DNA of 64,000 nucleotides from SCGC-AAA076-P13 sp964276145 (GTDB taxonomy: Bacteria; Pseudomonadota; Gammaproteobacteria; Magnimaribacterales; D2472): positions 1 to 64,000 of the forward strand of contig CAXYDN010000007.1 in assembly GCA_964276145.1 (NCBI GenBank). Direction: 5' to 3'. Positions within the stretch are counted from its first letter, which is position 1. Each line of letters opens with the position of its first letter. Below the pieces are notes generated by a model. The model did no database searches. It was not told the DNA's origin and saw only the letters and a program-made list of their open reading frames with translations. A program made the position numbers and the translations under genes. This document shows, piece by piece, positions 36,645 to 46,760 of this stretch.

Positions 36645-38132
36645 ATGTATCAAGTAACAAATTATATAAATGGCAAGGAATGCTCTGAGTCTAACGAGTC
36701 AATAGCTATTATAAATCCATCATACGGGACTGATATAGGTGAAGTTCTATATGCTACCAAGGATAGTGCTAATAATGCCATTGATGCAGCAGCCAAACGA
36801 TTTAAAACTTGGTCTAAAACAGGTTTAAGTTATAGGGCTGAATTGATATTAAAATTAAGACAAGGAATTATTAATAGATCTGACGAAATTATTAATATTT
36901 GTGTAAGTGAGGCTGGTAAAACACGGCCTGATGCTGAGGCAGAATTAGACAGAGCTATTCAAGCACTTACTCATACTGCTGGTGTTCAACATTTTTATCC
37001 ATCTATTATGAGTCCTAATGTTGCAGGAGGAATAGATATAACAGATGTTAGGTATCCAATTGGAGTTGTTGTTGGTTGTGGGCCATTTAATTTTCCAATA
37101 TTAATACCTATACTTCATGCCTCTATGGCTATAGTAACTGGTAATACATTTATTGCTAAACCCAGTGAAAAGGTTCCATCAATTTCAAGATTGTATGCAG
37201 ATATATTTAAAGAATCTGGTTTCCCAGATGGTTGTTATAACGTCTTAAATGGCGGCAAGGATATTGTTGAGCAATTAGTTTGTCATGAAAAAGTAGCCGG
37301 TTTAGCGTTTATAGGAAGCACGCCTGTGGCAAAAAGTTTAAAAATTTTAGGAGTTGAGAATAATACTAAAGTGCAAGCTCTTGGTGGAGGTAAAAATCAT
37401 ATGGTTGTCCTGCCAGATGCTGACCTTAATATGGCTGCTGATGCAGCTGTTTCTGCAAGCTTTGGAGCAGCTGGACAAAGATGTATGGCCGTTTCTGTTG
37501 TTGTTGCTGTGGGTGATATTGGTGATGAATTAGTAGATAAAATAAAAGAAAGAATGCCCAGTCTTATAATGGGTAAAACAGATAATCCTGATACGCAACT
37601 AGGCCCAGTTATATCTCAAGAAAATAAAGATCGTATATATGCGTTCATAGATTCAGCAGAACCTGACGGGGCAACTTTAGTTGTTGACGGAAGACCTTTG
37701 TCTGATAAGGAGGAGGGCTCTTTTGTTGGTGCTACTCTAATTGATCATGTAAAACCTGGGATGTCTGTTTACGAAAACGAGATATTTGGTCCTGTTTTAT
37801 GTTTTGTAAGAGCTAAATCATATGAAGAAGCGATGGATATCACCGATGGTCATAAGCTTGGTAATGGAGCTGCTTTATTTACTCGTGATGGCGGGGTTGC
37901 TCAAAAATGGGCTAACGAAGTCCAAGCTGGATCAGTTGGTATCAATGTTCCCATACCTCTTCCTACATACTCTCATAGTTTTGGTGGCTGGAAAGATAGT
38001 GGTTTTTCAGAAACCAAGGCATTTGGGAGCTCTTCAATAGAGTTTTATACAAAAACTAAATCAATTACCTCAAGATGGCCTAATCCAGCTGATAGTAAAG
38101 TAGATTTAGGCTTTCCAAAAAATGATAATTAA
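36645..38132 (+). CDS. mmsA: Methylmalonate/malonate-semialdehyde dehydrogenase (CoA-acylating)
   Basis: A 495-residue ALDH-superfamily enzyme of the MmsA/IolA type, converting (methyl)malonate semialdehyde to propionyl- or acetyl-CoA plus CO2. Diagnostic features are VVVGCGPFNFPILIP, GGGKNHMVVLPDAD (Asn where other ALDHs keep the general-base Glu, as in CoA-acylating enzymes) and catalytic Cys280 in GAAGQRCMAVS, with GAALFTRDGGVAQKWANEVQAGSVGIN. It starts the plus-strand arm of the island, divergent from the FAD hydroxylase across operator copy 3. Together with the RutE-like reductase it suggests malonate semialdehyde as a shared intermediate. Confidence 0.85.
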   Translation: MYQVTNYINGKECSESNESIAIINPSYGTDIGEVLYATKDSANNAIDAAAKRFKTWSKTGLSYRAELILKLRQGIINRSDEIINICVSEAGKTRPDAEAELDRAIQALTHTAGVQHFYPSIMSPNVAGGIDITDVRYPIGVVVGCGPFNFPILIPILHASMAIVTGNTFIAKPSEKVPSISRLYADIFKESGFPDGCYNVLNGGKDIVEQLVCHEKVAGLAFIGSTPVAKSLKILGVENNTKVQALGGGKNHMVVLPDADLNMAADAAVSASFGAAGQRCMAVSVVVAVGDIGDELVDKIKERMPSLIMGKTDNPDTQLGPVISQENKDRIYAFIDSAEPDGATLVVDGRPLSDKEEGSFVGATLIDHVKPGMSVYENEIFGPVLCFVRAKSYEEAMDITDGHKLGNGAALFTRDGGVAQKWANEVQAGSVGINVPIPLPTYSHSFGGWKDSGFSETKAFGSSSIEFYTKTKSITSRWPNPADSKVDLGFPKNDN

Positions 38133-39380
38133 ATGGTAGATTTTTTTCTAAGAGTATCCACATATTTTATTTTTATATTCATTGATTCTTATATTTATTT
38201 AAGAATATTTTTAAGAGAAAAGTTTTTTTACAAACCGATAATAGAGCTTTCAAATTTTAGGAAGTATTTTGTTACTATTAACAATGAAGATCACTCAGTA
38301 TGGGAAATTGGAAATAAAGATGCTGTTAAAGAAAAAACTCTAATATTAATTGGAGGAATACCTACAGATCCGCTTAAGTCTATGTCCTGGATGGCAGATT
38401 GTCTAAATACAATCGATAATTCACTGAGAATAATAATATTTAATATGCCATATTATGAAGATCATTTTAATATTGATGTTTCAAATTCATTAGCAATATC
38501 AAATGGAGAAAGTTTAACTAGCAAGAAAATAATAGATTTTTCTAAATTAAAAGTAGATCCGAAGTATAGTCATGTTAATCAGTCTAAAACTATAAAATTA
38601 TTGATGAATGAAATGGGTATAGATGCGGCTCATTTAGTAGGACATGATAGGGGAGCTGTGATACTTGAAAATCTTTGCATGATTAGCCCAGACAAAGTTT
38701 TATCTTATTCAAGAGGTTCTCAAGTTTGGAATTATTATGATCCACAATGGAGAAAACTAGCACCAGAAGTACTTGTAGGTCCTCCTCATAGCATCATGTC
38801 TTCATATCATCAGTTAAGACTTCTTCTATTTGCTGTTATCTTTTTAAATAGACCCATACAACTTCTTTCTCAAGGTTTTGTTAGTAAGGCTAGAAAAGCT
38901 AAGAAGGGCACACATTTGTTTGATAGATATACCCATTTAAAACTTACATCTCAAGTTGCTTATAAAAGCTACTTCAATAAGTTTAAACAGTCTTTGATGC
39001 AAGGTGGTTTGAGCTTCGAGGTTGAGAATAGAAATAAATTCAAAGATATAAATATACCTATTATGCAATTCCAAGGTGAAGATGAATTTAAGGAAGCTCC
39101 AAATGGAGTTCTCATTTCAGATCAACCATATTTTGGTAAATATAATTTATATAAAAATGAGATAGAGGATATTTATCCAGGCGCTATTCATCAATCCTCA
39201 GGAGTTGCTTGCCAAAGCCAGTTCATTACTGATAAAAATACCTATAAGATGATACAAACAAAAGTTGGATCAAAATTTAGCAGATTCTGCCTAATACCAG
39301 AATCTGCTCATTTTAATGTGATAGAAAATCCTAAATCATGCGCCAATGCAGTGTATGATTTTATAATTAGTTTGAGATAA
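38133..39380 (+). CDS. Alpha/beta hydrolase with N-terminal membrane anchor
   Basis: A 415-residue alpha/beta hydrolase. The first 25 or so residues form a hydrophobic anchor or signal. The nucleophile elbow reads GHDRGA (residues near 170), with Asp rather than Ser, as in epoxide hydrolases and haloalkane dehalogenases. A C-terminal His is in SAHFNVIENP. The gene begins immediately after the MmsA-like stop, so it is in the same operon. Substrate unknown; hydrolysis of an epoxide, ester or ring-cleavage product would suit the neighbours. Confidence 0.72.
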   Translation: MVDFFLRVSTYFIFIFIDSYIYLRIFLREKFFYKPIIELSNFRKYFVTINNEDHSVWEIGNKDAVKEKTLILIGGIPTDPLKSMSWMADCLNTIDNSLRIIIFNMPYYEDHFNIDVSNSLAISNGESLTSKKIIDFSKLKVDPKYSHVNQSKTIKLLMNEMGIDAAHLVGHDRGAVILENLCMISPDKVLSYSRGSQVWNYYDPQWRKLAPEVLVGPPHSIMSSYHQLRLLLFAVIFLNRPIQLLSQGFVSKARKAKKGTHLFDRYTHLKLTSQVAYKSYFNKFKQSLMQGGLSFEVENRNKFKDINIPIMQFQGEDEFKEAPNGVLISDQPYFGKYNLYKNEIEDIYPGAIHQSSGVACQSQFITDKNTYKMIQTKVGSKFSRFCLIPESAHFNVIENPKSCANAVYDFIISLR

Positions 39381-39395
39381 ATAAGGAATATAAAT

Positions 39396-39710
39396 ATGAG
39401 TGACATAACAGTATATATGGTAGTAAATTTAAAGATTAACGATGCAGATGAATATAAAATATATGAAAAGGGTTTTTTTACTTTTCTTAAAAAACATAAT
39501 GGATCATTTATCACCTTTGACGACTCACCATTGTGTTTGGAGGGAAATGAACCCAGTCAATTTGATAGAGTCATACTATTTTCTTTTCCATCTGAAGATG
39601 ATGCTGATAATTGGTGGGATGATACTGGGTATCAAGAACTATGTAAACATAGAAGAGCTGGTGCTGAAATAACGTTGCAAAGAGTTAAAGGAATGCTCCC
39701 AAGAAAATAG
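39396..39710 (+). CDS. DUF1330 family protein
   Basis: A 104-residue ferredoxin-like dimeric alpha/beta-barrel protein. It matches the DUF1330 pattern: MVVNLKINDADEYKIYEKGF near the N-terminus, PSQFDRVILFSFPSEDDADNWWDD, and a C-terminal YQELCKHRRAGAE. The family is common next to catabolic genes and has no firmly established chemistry. It follows the alpha/beta hydrolase gene by 15 bp in the same orientation and closes this arm of the island. Confidence 0.8.
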   Translation: MSDITVYMVVNLKINDADEYKIYEKGFFTFLKKHNGSFITFDDSPLCLEGNEPSQFDRVILFSFPSEDDADNWWDDTGYQELCKHRRAGAEITLQRVKGMLPRK

Positions 39711-39753
39711 TATTTATCTGTAATTAGCTGTTTTAAATAATTTACATTTAGTC

Positions 39754-39767
39754 TAACCACAATGATA
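39754..39767. promoter_or_regulatory. Possible operator copy 4 (TAACCACAATGATA)
   Basis: Matches operator copy 1 at 11 of 14 bases, 12 bases before the PhoD-like start. Only the first seven bases are identical, so this is the weakest member of the set and may be chance. Confidence 0.25.
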
Positions 39768-39778
39768 TATTTCTTCTT

Positions 39779-41359
39779 ATGAAAAGAAGATCTTTTTTTA
39801 AATTTTTTAGCCTTTTAATTCCTGTGTTAAATATAAGAGTTTTAGCAGAAGAAAGTGATGAAAAAGTATTATTTAATTATGGTGTTGCCAGCGGTGATCC
39901 GACTCATGATAGAGTTGTAATTTGGTCTAAAATTACAAAAAATACTAATAAAAAAATAAACGCTGAATGGCAAATATCAAATAAAAAAGACTTCTCAAAC
40001 ATAATTAGTTCAGGGATTACAAAGTCCTATGCTCATAATGATTTTACACTAAAGGTAGATGTAAAAATCCCTTCAAAATATAATGCAAATGAAATCTATT
40101 ATCGTTTTATTGTAAATAATAACCATTCTCCGATTGGAAAAACCAAGACTTTACCCATTTTAAACCCAGATAAATTTAATTTAGCATTTTGCAGTTGCTC
40201 TAATTATCCAGCTGGTTTTTTCAATGCATATCGTGAGATAGCACTAAATGATGATATTGATCTAGTTTTACACTTAGGTGATTATTTATATGAATATGGA
40301 GTAGGGGGCTATGCTACAGAAGATGCAGCAAAACTTAATAGGCAAGTTGATCCTATCAATGAAATCCTCAGCTTAGAAGATTATAGAAAACGCCATGCGT
40401 TATATAAGACAGACCATGATCTTCAATTATTACATGCATCAAAACCAATGATTGCAGTCTGGGATGATCATGAATTTACTAATGATTCATGGAAAAATGG
40501 GGCTGAAAATCACTCATATGATGAGGGTTATTTTGCTTCAAGAAAAGCAAATGCGATAAAAGCTTATTATGAATGGATGCCTATTAGAGAAACTGATTCT
40601 AAATTAAAAATATGGAGAAAATTTGAAATCGGATCTTTATTTCAATTATTTATGTTAGATACAAGATCTATATATAGAGATAAACAATTAGATATGGAAA
40701 GCTATTTTACTGAAAATGGTTTTAATAAAATAAAATACAAAAAAGATTTAATTAAAAATAGAAATCTTGTAGGAAAAGAACAATTTGATTGGCTGGATAA
40801 AAATATTGATAGTAAATTTAACTGGTCCATTATTGGACAACAGGTTCTTGTTTCACCAACTGTTTTACCAGAAATATTTTCTAAATTGGATAAAAAATCC
40901 TTACCAGAATATATTCATAAGTATTTGAAACTTGGCGGCTTGGAGATTCCTTTTAATACTGATTCATGGGATGGTTATCCAAATGAAAGAGATAAGTTAT
41001 TTGAAATATTATCTAAATCACAATCAAATATTATTCTAACAGGCGATACTCATAATTCATGGCTATCAAATTTATTTAACAATAATAATTTTCTTGGTGT
41101 AGAGATAGCTACACCTTCGATATCTTCACCAAATACGATCGATACATTTGGTTCAATAACTGATGATATAGATAATGACTTTGTTAAATCAAATAAAAAC
41201 CTTAAATATACAAATGGTTCTGGTAAAGGTTTTGTACAGTTAACAGTTCACTCAAGCCATATTGATACAAAGTTTGTCTATGTTAGTACTATTAAGTCTA
41301 AAGACTATAAAGTAATAGATAACAATACCTTTACCATTAATCATAATAAACCATTATAG
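39779..41359 (+). CDS. PhoD-like phosphodiesterase/alkaline phosphatase, exported
   Basis: A 526-residue PhoD-type metallophosphoesterase. The N-terminus MKRRSFFKFFSLLIP resembles a signal peptide with a twin-arginine-like KRRSFF pattern. The N-terminal beta domain FNYGVASGDPTHDRVVIWSK and the metal ligands HLGDYLYEYG, VWDDHEFTND, and LTGDTHNSWLSN are present. Such enzymes release phosphate from phosphodiesters in the periplasm. Last plus-strand gene before a 100 bp gap. Membership of the TetR regulon is uncertain. Confidence 0.88.
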   Translation: MKRRSFFKFFSLLIPVLNIRVLAEESDEKVLFNYGVASGDPTHDRVVIWSKITKNTNKKINAEWQISNKKDFSNIISSGITKSYAHNDFTLKVDVKIPSKYNANEIYYRFIVNNNHSPIGKTKTLPILNPDKFNLAFCSCSNYPAGFFNAYREIALNDDIDLVLHLGDYLYEYGVGGYATEDAAKLNRQVDPINEILSLEDYRKRHALYKTDHDLQLLHASKPMIAVWDDHEFTNDSWKNGAENHSYDEGYFASRKANAIKAYYEWMPIRETDSKLKIWRKFEIGSLFQLFMLDTRSIYRDKQLDMESYFTENGFNKIKYKKDLIKNRNLVGKEQFDWLDKNIDSKFNWSIIGQQVLVSPTVLPEIFSKLDKKSLPEYIHKYLKLGGLEIPFNTDSWDGYPNERDKLFEILSKSQSNIILTGDTHNSWLSNLFNNNNFLGVEIATPSISSPNTIDTFGSITDDIDNDFVKSNKNLKYTNGSGKGFVQLTVHSSHIDTKFVYVSTIKSKDYKVIDNNTFTINHNKPL

Positions 41360-41460
41360 AATTGAACATAATATATATTATGCGAAGTCATATATCCTAG
41401 ATCAGGAAATATTGTTAGCCACCCACTCTATACAGAAATAATATATAGTTCGTTATTACA

Positions 41461-41868
41461 ATGTTCTTAAGAAATATAATAATACTAATAATATGTACTT
41501 CTTGTACTGTTGATAATATGAATAAACCAAACCCAAAAAAGATACCATTTGAATTAACTCAACACGATGATATAAGAATTGATAACTATTATTGGATGAG
41601 AGATGATTCAAGATCTAATAGTGAAGTTATTGACTATCTTAAGACTGAAAATAGTTACACTGATAATTGGTTCTTAAAGCAGACCGACTATAAGACCCCT
41701 ATTGTTAGTGAGTTAATGAATCAGGTACCTGAAACTGAAATATCTTTCCCGGTTAAGAACAATGGATATCTATATTATCAAAAAATTAAAAAAGAGGAAC
41801 AGTTACCTAAATATTATAAAAAAGGTATAGATGATGGGATGAAATTATGTTTCTTGATGCTAATTTAA
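41461..41868 (+). pseudogene. S9 prolyl oligopeptidase (protease II-like), N-terminal part; frameshift
   Basis: A 135-residue frame that begins an S9A peptidase: a lipoprotein-like signal (lipobox ICTSC near residue 15-19) then PFELTQHDDIRIDNYYWMRDD, the family's opening. It ends at TAA because one G appears to be missing in the GGG run at 41836-41838; restoring it reads DDGDEIMFLDANLKLQ and joins the next frame. The complete protein would be about 700 residues, as in protease II/oligopeptidase B. Confidence 0.78.
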
Positions 41869-43553
41869 AGCTTCAGTCACAAAAATATTATTCTATTAGA
41901 ACCATATCCCCTTCTAATGACAACAGTATGATTGCATTTGCAGAAGATAATAATGGCAGAAGAGAATTTACTATCAAGATTTTAGATGCAAATACCTTAA
42001 AAGAATTAGATACATTAATAGAAAATACTACAGGAAGAATAATTTGGTCTCATGATGATAAATATATTATTTATCTAAAAAAAGATCCTATAACACTCAT
42101 TGCAAACTCTGTTTATATTCATGAGTTAGGAGTGCCCTCTTCCGATGATATTCTTCTATATAAAGAAAATGATCCTGAGTTTGAATTATCCATATCATTA
42201 TCGAGAACAAAAAAATTTGCATTCATAAATATTGAATCAACTAACTCAAATGAAATAAGAGTTATTGATATAAATAAACCAATGTTGGATCCCCATCCTT
42301 TTATTGAGAGAAGTACAAATCATCTATATTACTTGGAACATCTTTATAATGAGAGTTTTTTTGTAAGATCAAATTTAGATGCTCCAAATTTTAAAATATT
42401 AAAATCTAGCTCATTTGAAGATAATGAGATACCTAATCTTCAAACAATTGTAAGTCACGATGAATCAATATTTATAAGTGATATTCTCTATTCAAACAAC
42501 AATCTTGTAATGGAGGTTAGGGAGAATGGATTACCTGAGTTAAGCATTCTTAACTTAAAAACCAATAAATTAAATTATATCGACTTTGGTGATAATGCCT
42601 ATGATGTCTCACTTTCATTCAACAATGAAATAGATGGTAAATCATTTAATTATTATTATTCCAGTCTTACAAAAGCTCCCCGCATTATTACTTATGATCT
42701 TATAAACAATACAGAGGATATTGTGTGGTCAAAACAAGTGCTTTCATTTGATGAAAATGACTATCTGGATAACAGGTTCTTTATAAATTCTAGAGATGGA
42801 ACTCAGGTACCAGTTGTAACAATTGCACATAAATCTACTGATTTAACCGCAGCACCAATTTTATTTTATGGGTATGGTTCATATGGAATAAATATTGATG
42901 CATCATTTAGATCATCATTAATACCTCTGCTTGATCGAGGATTCATTTTTTCTATCATAAACATCAGGGGTGGTGGTGAAATGGGTAAGCACTGGTATGA
43001 AAATGGCAGAATGAATAATAAGCTCAACACTTTTTATGATTTTAATGATGGTGTAAAAGCTGTTTTAAAAAAAGGTATTGGTGATCCAAATAATGTATTC
43101 GCAAGAGGTGGTAGTGCCGGAGGTTTACTTATGGGAGCAATAATAAATCTCGAACCTCATTTATATAAAGGTATTCTATCCGGGGTTCCATTTGTTGATG
43201 TTTTAACAACCATGTCAGATCCATCTATACCTTTAACAACTTTTGAATATGATGAATGGGGCAATCCGGCAAATAAAGATGAATATTTTTATATGAAACA
43301 ATACTCACCGTATGACAACATAGAAAATAAGAACTACCCTGCTGTTTTCATAACATCTAGTCTATATGACTCGCAGGTCCAATACTTTGAACCAGCAAAA
43401 TATACTGCAAAATTAAGAGAATTTAATACATCAAGTGCTCCCATTTTAATGAAAATGAATTTGATTGGTGGCCATGGCGGCATGAGTGGAAAAATTAATC
43501 AGTTTGAAGAAATTGCAGAGGAATATACCTTTATTCTTAACTTGATAGATTGA
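41847..43553 (+). pseudogene. S9 prolyl oligopeptidase (protease II-like), C-terminal part
   Basis: A 568-residue frame holding the rest of the propeller and the whole catalytic domain of the same S9 peptidase. YGYGSYGINID, INIRGGGEMGKHWYENGR, FARGGSAGGLLMGAI (nucleophile Ser codon at 43113) and the catalytic His in GGHGGMSGK are intact. S9A enzymes cleave short peptides after basic or proline residues. The ATG at 41847 is an internal Met, not a true start. Together with the preceding frame it makes one enzyme. Confidence 0.83.
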
Positions 43554-43597
43554 CTAAATAAAATGATTCTTTGTGCTTTCTAGATTAGAATTAATCT

Positions 43598-45211
43598 ATG
43601 AATAAATTTATACAAACATCATTATTATTAACATTAGCAGCCTATTGCTCTGCTGAGGTTTTAAAAAATCCCACAACCTACTCATCTGATCTTTATAAAG
43701 AAGTTATATTGAATGGAAATTATGATTCATCAATAGATCATCCTAGTAAATTTCTAGATTTTAATTATGGGGAAAGAGTCGCATCTCCAGAACAAATAGA
43801 AGATGCAATAAATGCTTATAAAAAGCAATCTAATAAAATTAAACTTATAAATTATGGCACAACTCATGAAGGACGCCCTCTTCATGCATTGATGATATCT
43901 TCGCCAGATAATATTTCTCAATTAGATACAATTAAACAAAATTTATCTTCTCTCTCAGATGCAAGAAAAACTAATGATAGAGAAGCAAAAAAGATTATTG
44001 ATTCTCTCCCTGCAGTTGCATGGATGGCCTACTCAATTCATGGAAATGAAACATCTGGCGCAGATGCTGCCCTTGGGTTAATTTATCATCTTATAGCTAG
44101 TAATGACTCAGAAGTTACTAACCTTTTAAACAATATGATTATTATTGTCGACCCAGTCATGAATCCTGATGGTCGAGCCAGATTTGTTAAATCTCTAGAG
44201 CAATATAGAGGCACTGCACCAAATTATGATGATCAATCATTGATTCATACTGGTGACTGGCCCTATGGAAGAACAAACCATTATTATTTTGATTTAAATA
44301 GAGATTGGATTTATCTAACACAACCCGAAACCCAGGGTCGTGTTTCATTAATAAACGAATGGAAACCTCAAATACTTGTTGATGCACATGAAATGGGTGC
44401 TCAAGATACTTTTATGACAGGGCCTGCACGTGAGCCAATTAATAAGAACATGGATAGAGATCTGGTTAAATGGGGAAATGTATTTGCTCAAGATCAAGGA
44501 TCTGAATTTGATAGAAGAAATTGGCGTTTTTATACAGGCGAATGGCATGAAGACTTATACCCTGGCTATTCTTTTTATGTAAATTTTAGAGGCACTTTGG
44601 GAATACTATATGAACAATCACGTATGGCTGAAGATGGTGTTCGAAGACCGGAAGGAACCATTCAATCATACAAAGAGTCTGTTCATCATCAATTTATCAG
44701 CTCTCTAACAAATCTAAATACTTTGCTAAATAACAGTAAGGATATGTATAACGACTACTGGGAAGCAAGGAAGTTAAATGTATCAAAAGAAAGTGAGTGG
44801 GCTAATCAAACATTTGTGATATTGCCAACAAAAAATTCATCTAGAATTAACACTCTTGCTGATAAATTAAAATCTCAAAATATTGAAATCTTCACCAACA
44901 AACAAAATATTAATGTTAAAAATGTTTTGAAACAGACTGGTGATCTTATTGAAGAATTTAATATTCCAGCTGGCAGTATGATAATTCCTAATCGTCAACC
45001 TGAAGCTCCGTTAATTTCAGCTATATTAGAATTTGATGCAGAAATTGATGAAGATGTTCTTAAAAAAGAGAGAGAAGCAACCTTAAGAGACGGCTCATCT
45101 ATTATGTATGATACAACTGCTTTTAATTTTACTATGATGTATGGGTTAGAAGCTGTGACAGTCCCAGAATATGTAAAAGAAATCTTTCGTTATGGGACCC
45201 CTCCTCTGTAG
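43598..45211 (+). pseudogene. M14 zinc carboxypeptidase, N-terminal part; frameshift
   Basis: A 537-residue frame with a signal peptide (about 1-20) and an M14 peptidase domain. Zinc-binding HGNETSGAD, the region VDPVMNPDGRARF and VDAHEMGAQDTF mark the family. Translation runs into TAG at 45209-45211. One A seems to be missing in the AAA run at 45180-45182; restoring it continues as VKENLSLWDPSSVEIDVDDKA and IMWIVDGD, and then a second indel at 45259 returns to the downstream frame. The real protein would be about 950 residues. Confidence 0.8.
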
Positions 45212-45220
45212 AAATAGACG

Positions 45221-46453
45221 TTGATGATAAGGCTATTATGTGGATTGTTGATGGTGACAGACGATCTATCAGTCACCTTTGCAGCAAGATTAATGGAACA
45301 AGATGTTCAGGTAAGAATCGTTGATAAAGATATTACTCTTTCTGGTAAAAACTTATCTAGAGGAAGTCCTGTTGTAATAGCTATGGATAATCCTAAAAAT
45401 TCTAAGTTAGTACAATTAATTAAGAATACTGCTAAAAATTTGAATGTTTCAGTATCATCACTTTATACAGGTTTTGGTCCAGAAGAATTACCTGATTGGG
45501 GTGGCAGACATTTTAGATTGCTTAATAAACCTCAAATTGCAATATTAAGTCATGAAGGTTTTAGTTCATATGATGTAGGTGTTAGCTGGTGGTCCCTTGA
45601 TCATCATTTAGGGATTAGACATAGCCAATTAAATACATCAATGATCGGCTATGCTGATTTAAGAAGATATAACACATTAATAATGCCAAGCGGCTATAGA
45701 TCTCTTAATCAAGCTGAAATGTCTGTTCTGAAAGATTGGGTAAAACAAGGTGGAACATTAATTGCTAATAATGGCAGTACAAGAATGCTTATATCTGATA
45801 ATTCAATTACAAGCATCAAAGATGTAAGTGATTCATTTGAAAATAGTCATGACTACAACATAAAGTTACAAAGAGAATTTTTATCAAAAAATATATCCAT
45901 AGACTTAGACTATGTGAATAGTAATAAAATTAGTACAGATATCTCATATCCATGGGAAGAAACTGAAAATAGAATCGACTCTGATACATTGAAAAAACGC
46001 GATAAATGGCAATCATTATTTATGCCATCAGGAGCTTTTGTTTCAGGAAGAATTGATGATAAACATTGGCTTACATTTGGAACAATAGATACTTTACCCC
46101 TTCTGTACTCAAATTTTCCTATATTAATGACTGGTTCAGGTTCAAAAGCTGTAGTAAGAGTTGGTGAATTAATTAAAAATACTAATGAAGATACATATAA
46201 GACTATTAACTGGTCTGATATTCCTGCAGGTAATGATTTAAACATAAGAATGAGTGGTTTGGTATGGCCTGAAGCTTCAGCAAGAATTGCGAATTCAGCA
46301 TATTTAACTCAAGAAAGATATGGTAAAGGTCAAATAATTTTATTCTCTGGGGAACCTAATTTTAGAGGCTCTAGTTTAGGAACAAACCGACTATGGCTTA
46401 ATTCAGTTGTGTATGGATCAGGGCTTGGTACAAGCTCTAGAATAAAACTGTAG
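45221..46453 (+). pseudogene. M14 zinc carboxypeptidase, C-terminal part
   Basis: A 410-residue frame starting at an artificial TTG. From about 45260 it continues the M14 peptidase as DDLSVTFAARLMEQDVQV, with no start of its own. The first dozen residues as read are out of phase, because the true frame there is VEIDVDDKAIMWIVDGD. Later segments, LPDWGGRHFRLLNKPQIAILSH and WWSLDHHLGIRH, belong to the glutamine-amidotransferase-like C-terminal domain seen in large M14 carboxypeptidases. Probably secreted. Confidence 0.78.
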
Positions 46454-46458
46454 ATTTT

Positions 46459-46650
46459 TTATATACTTAAATCTTCTAAATTATAGTCTTTTAAATCTTG
46501 TCTAGCCTGACTATCCCAAATATAAGTTTTTTGTGAATTTATAAAAGGCTTATAATCATATGGTTGTTCATCTTTGTATTTAGCTTTTCTAGCATCAATG
46601 GCATAACCAATAGATTTAGATCTTCTTTCAATTATTTTATCGTCAAATAC
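46459..46650 (-). pseudogene. Small ORF without start codon, possibly a broken gene
   Basis: A 63-codon open stretch on the minus strand rich in charged residues (DDKIIERRSKSIGYAIDARK, then YKDEQPYDYKPF), ending in TAA. It is bounded upstream by TAA and contains no ATG, GTG or TTG. One extra T in ATTT near 46647 would join it to ATG at 46693 (MKKKCKLFRYKLSI), giving a 77-residue protein. I do not recognise a family. Codon use looks protein-like, but this is the least certain gene in the window. Confidence 0.3.
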
Positions 46651-46695
46651 TTATAGATAATTTATATCTAAATAATTTACATTTTTTTTTCATAT

Positions 46696-46732
46696 TTCAA
46701 TATAAATTGAATTTATTTATATTAATATTGAA
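46696..46732. promoter_or_regulatory. Nested inverted repeats upstream of the small membrane protein gene
   Basis: TTCAATAT (46696-46703) is mirrored by ATATTGAA (46725-46732), and ATTGAA also occurs at 46706-46711. The site is 29 bp before the gene start, in very AT-rich DNA, so chance is a real possibility. Confidence 0.3.
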
Positions 46733-46760
46733 TGTCATTTATTTTAAAAGGGAGAGAAAA

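Noticed and set aside
41360..41460. Further operator copy before the S9 peptidase gene
   Set aside because: TTAGCCACCCACTCTATA only loosely resembles the motif and lacks the second half site.
41847..41849. ATG of the second S9 peptidase frame as a true start
   Set aside because: It is an internal Met; the preceding residues continue in the upstream frame and belong to the same propeller.
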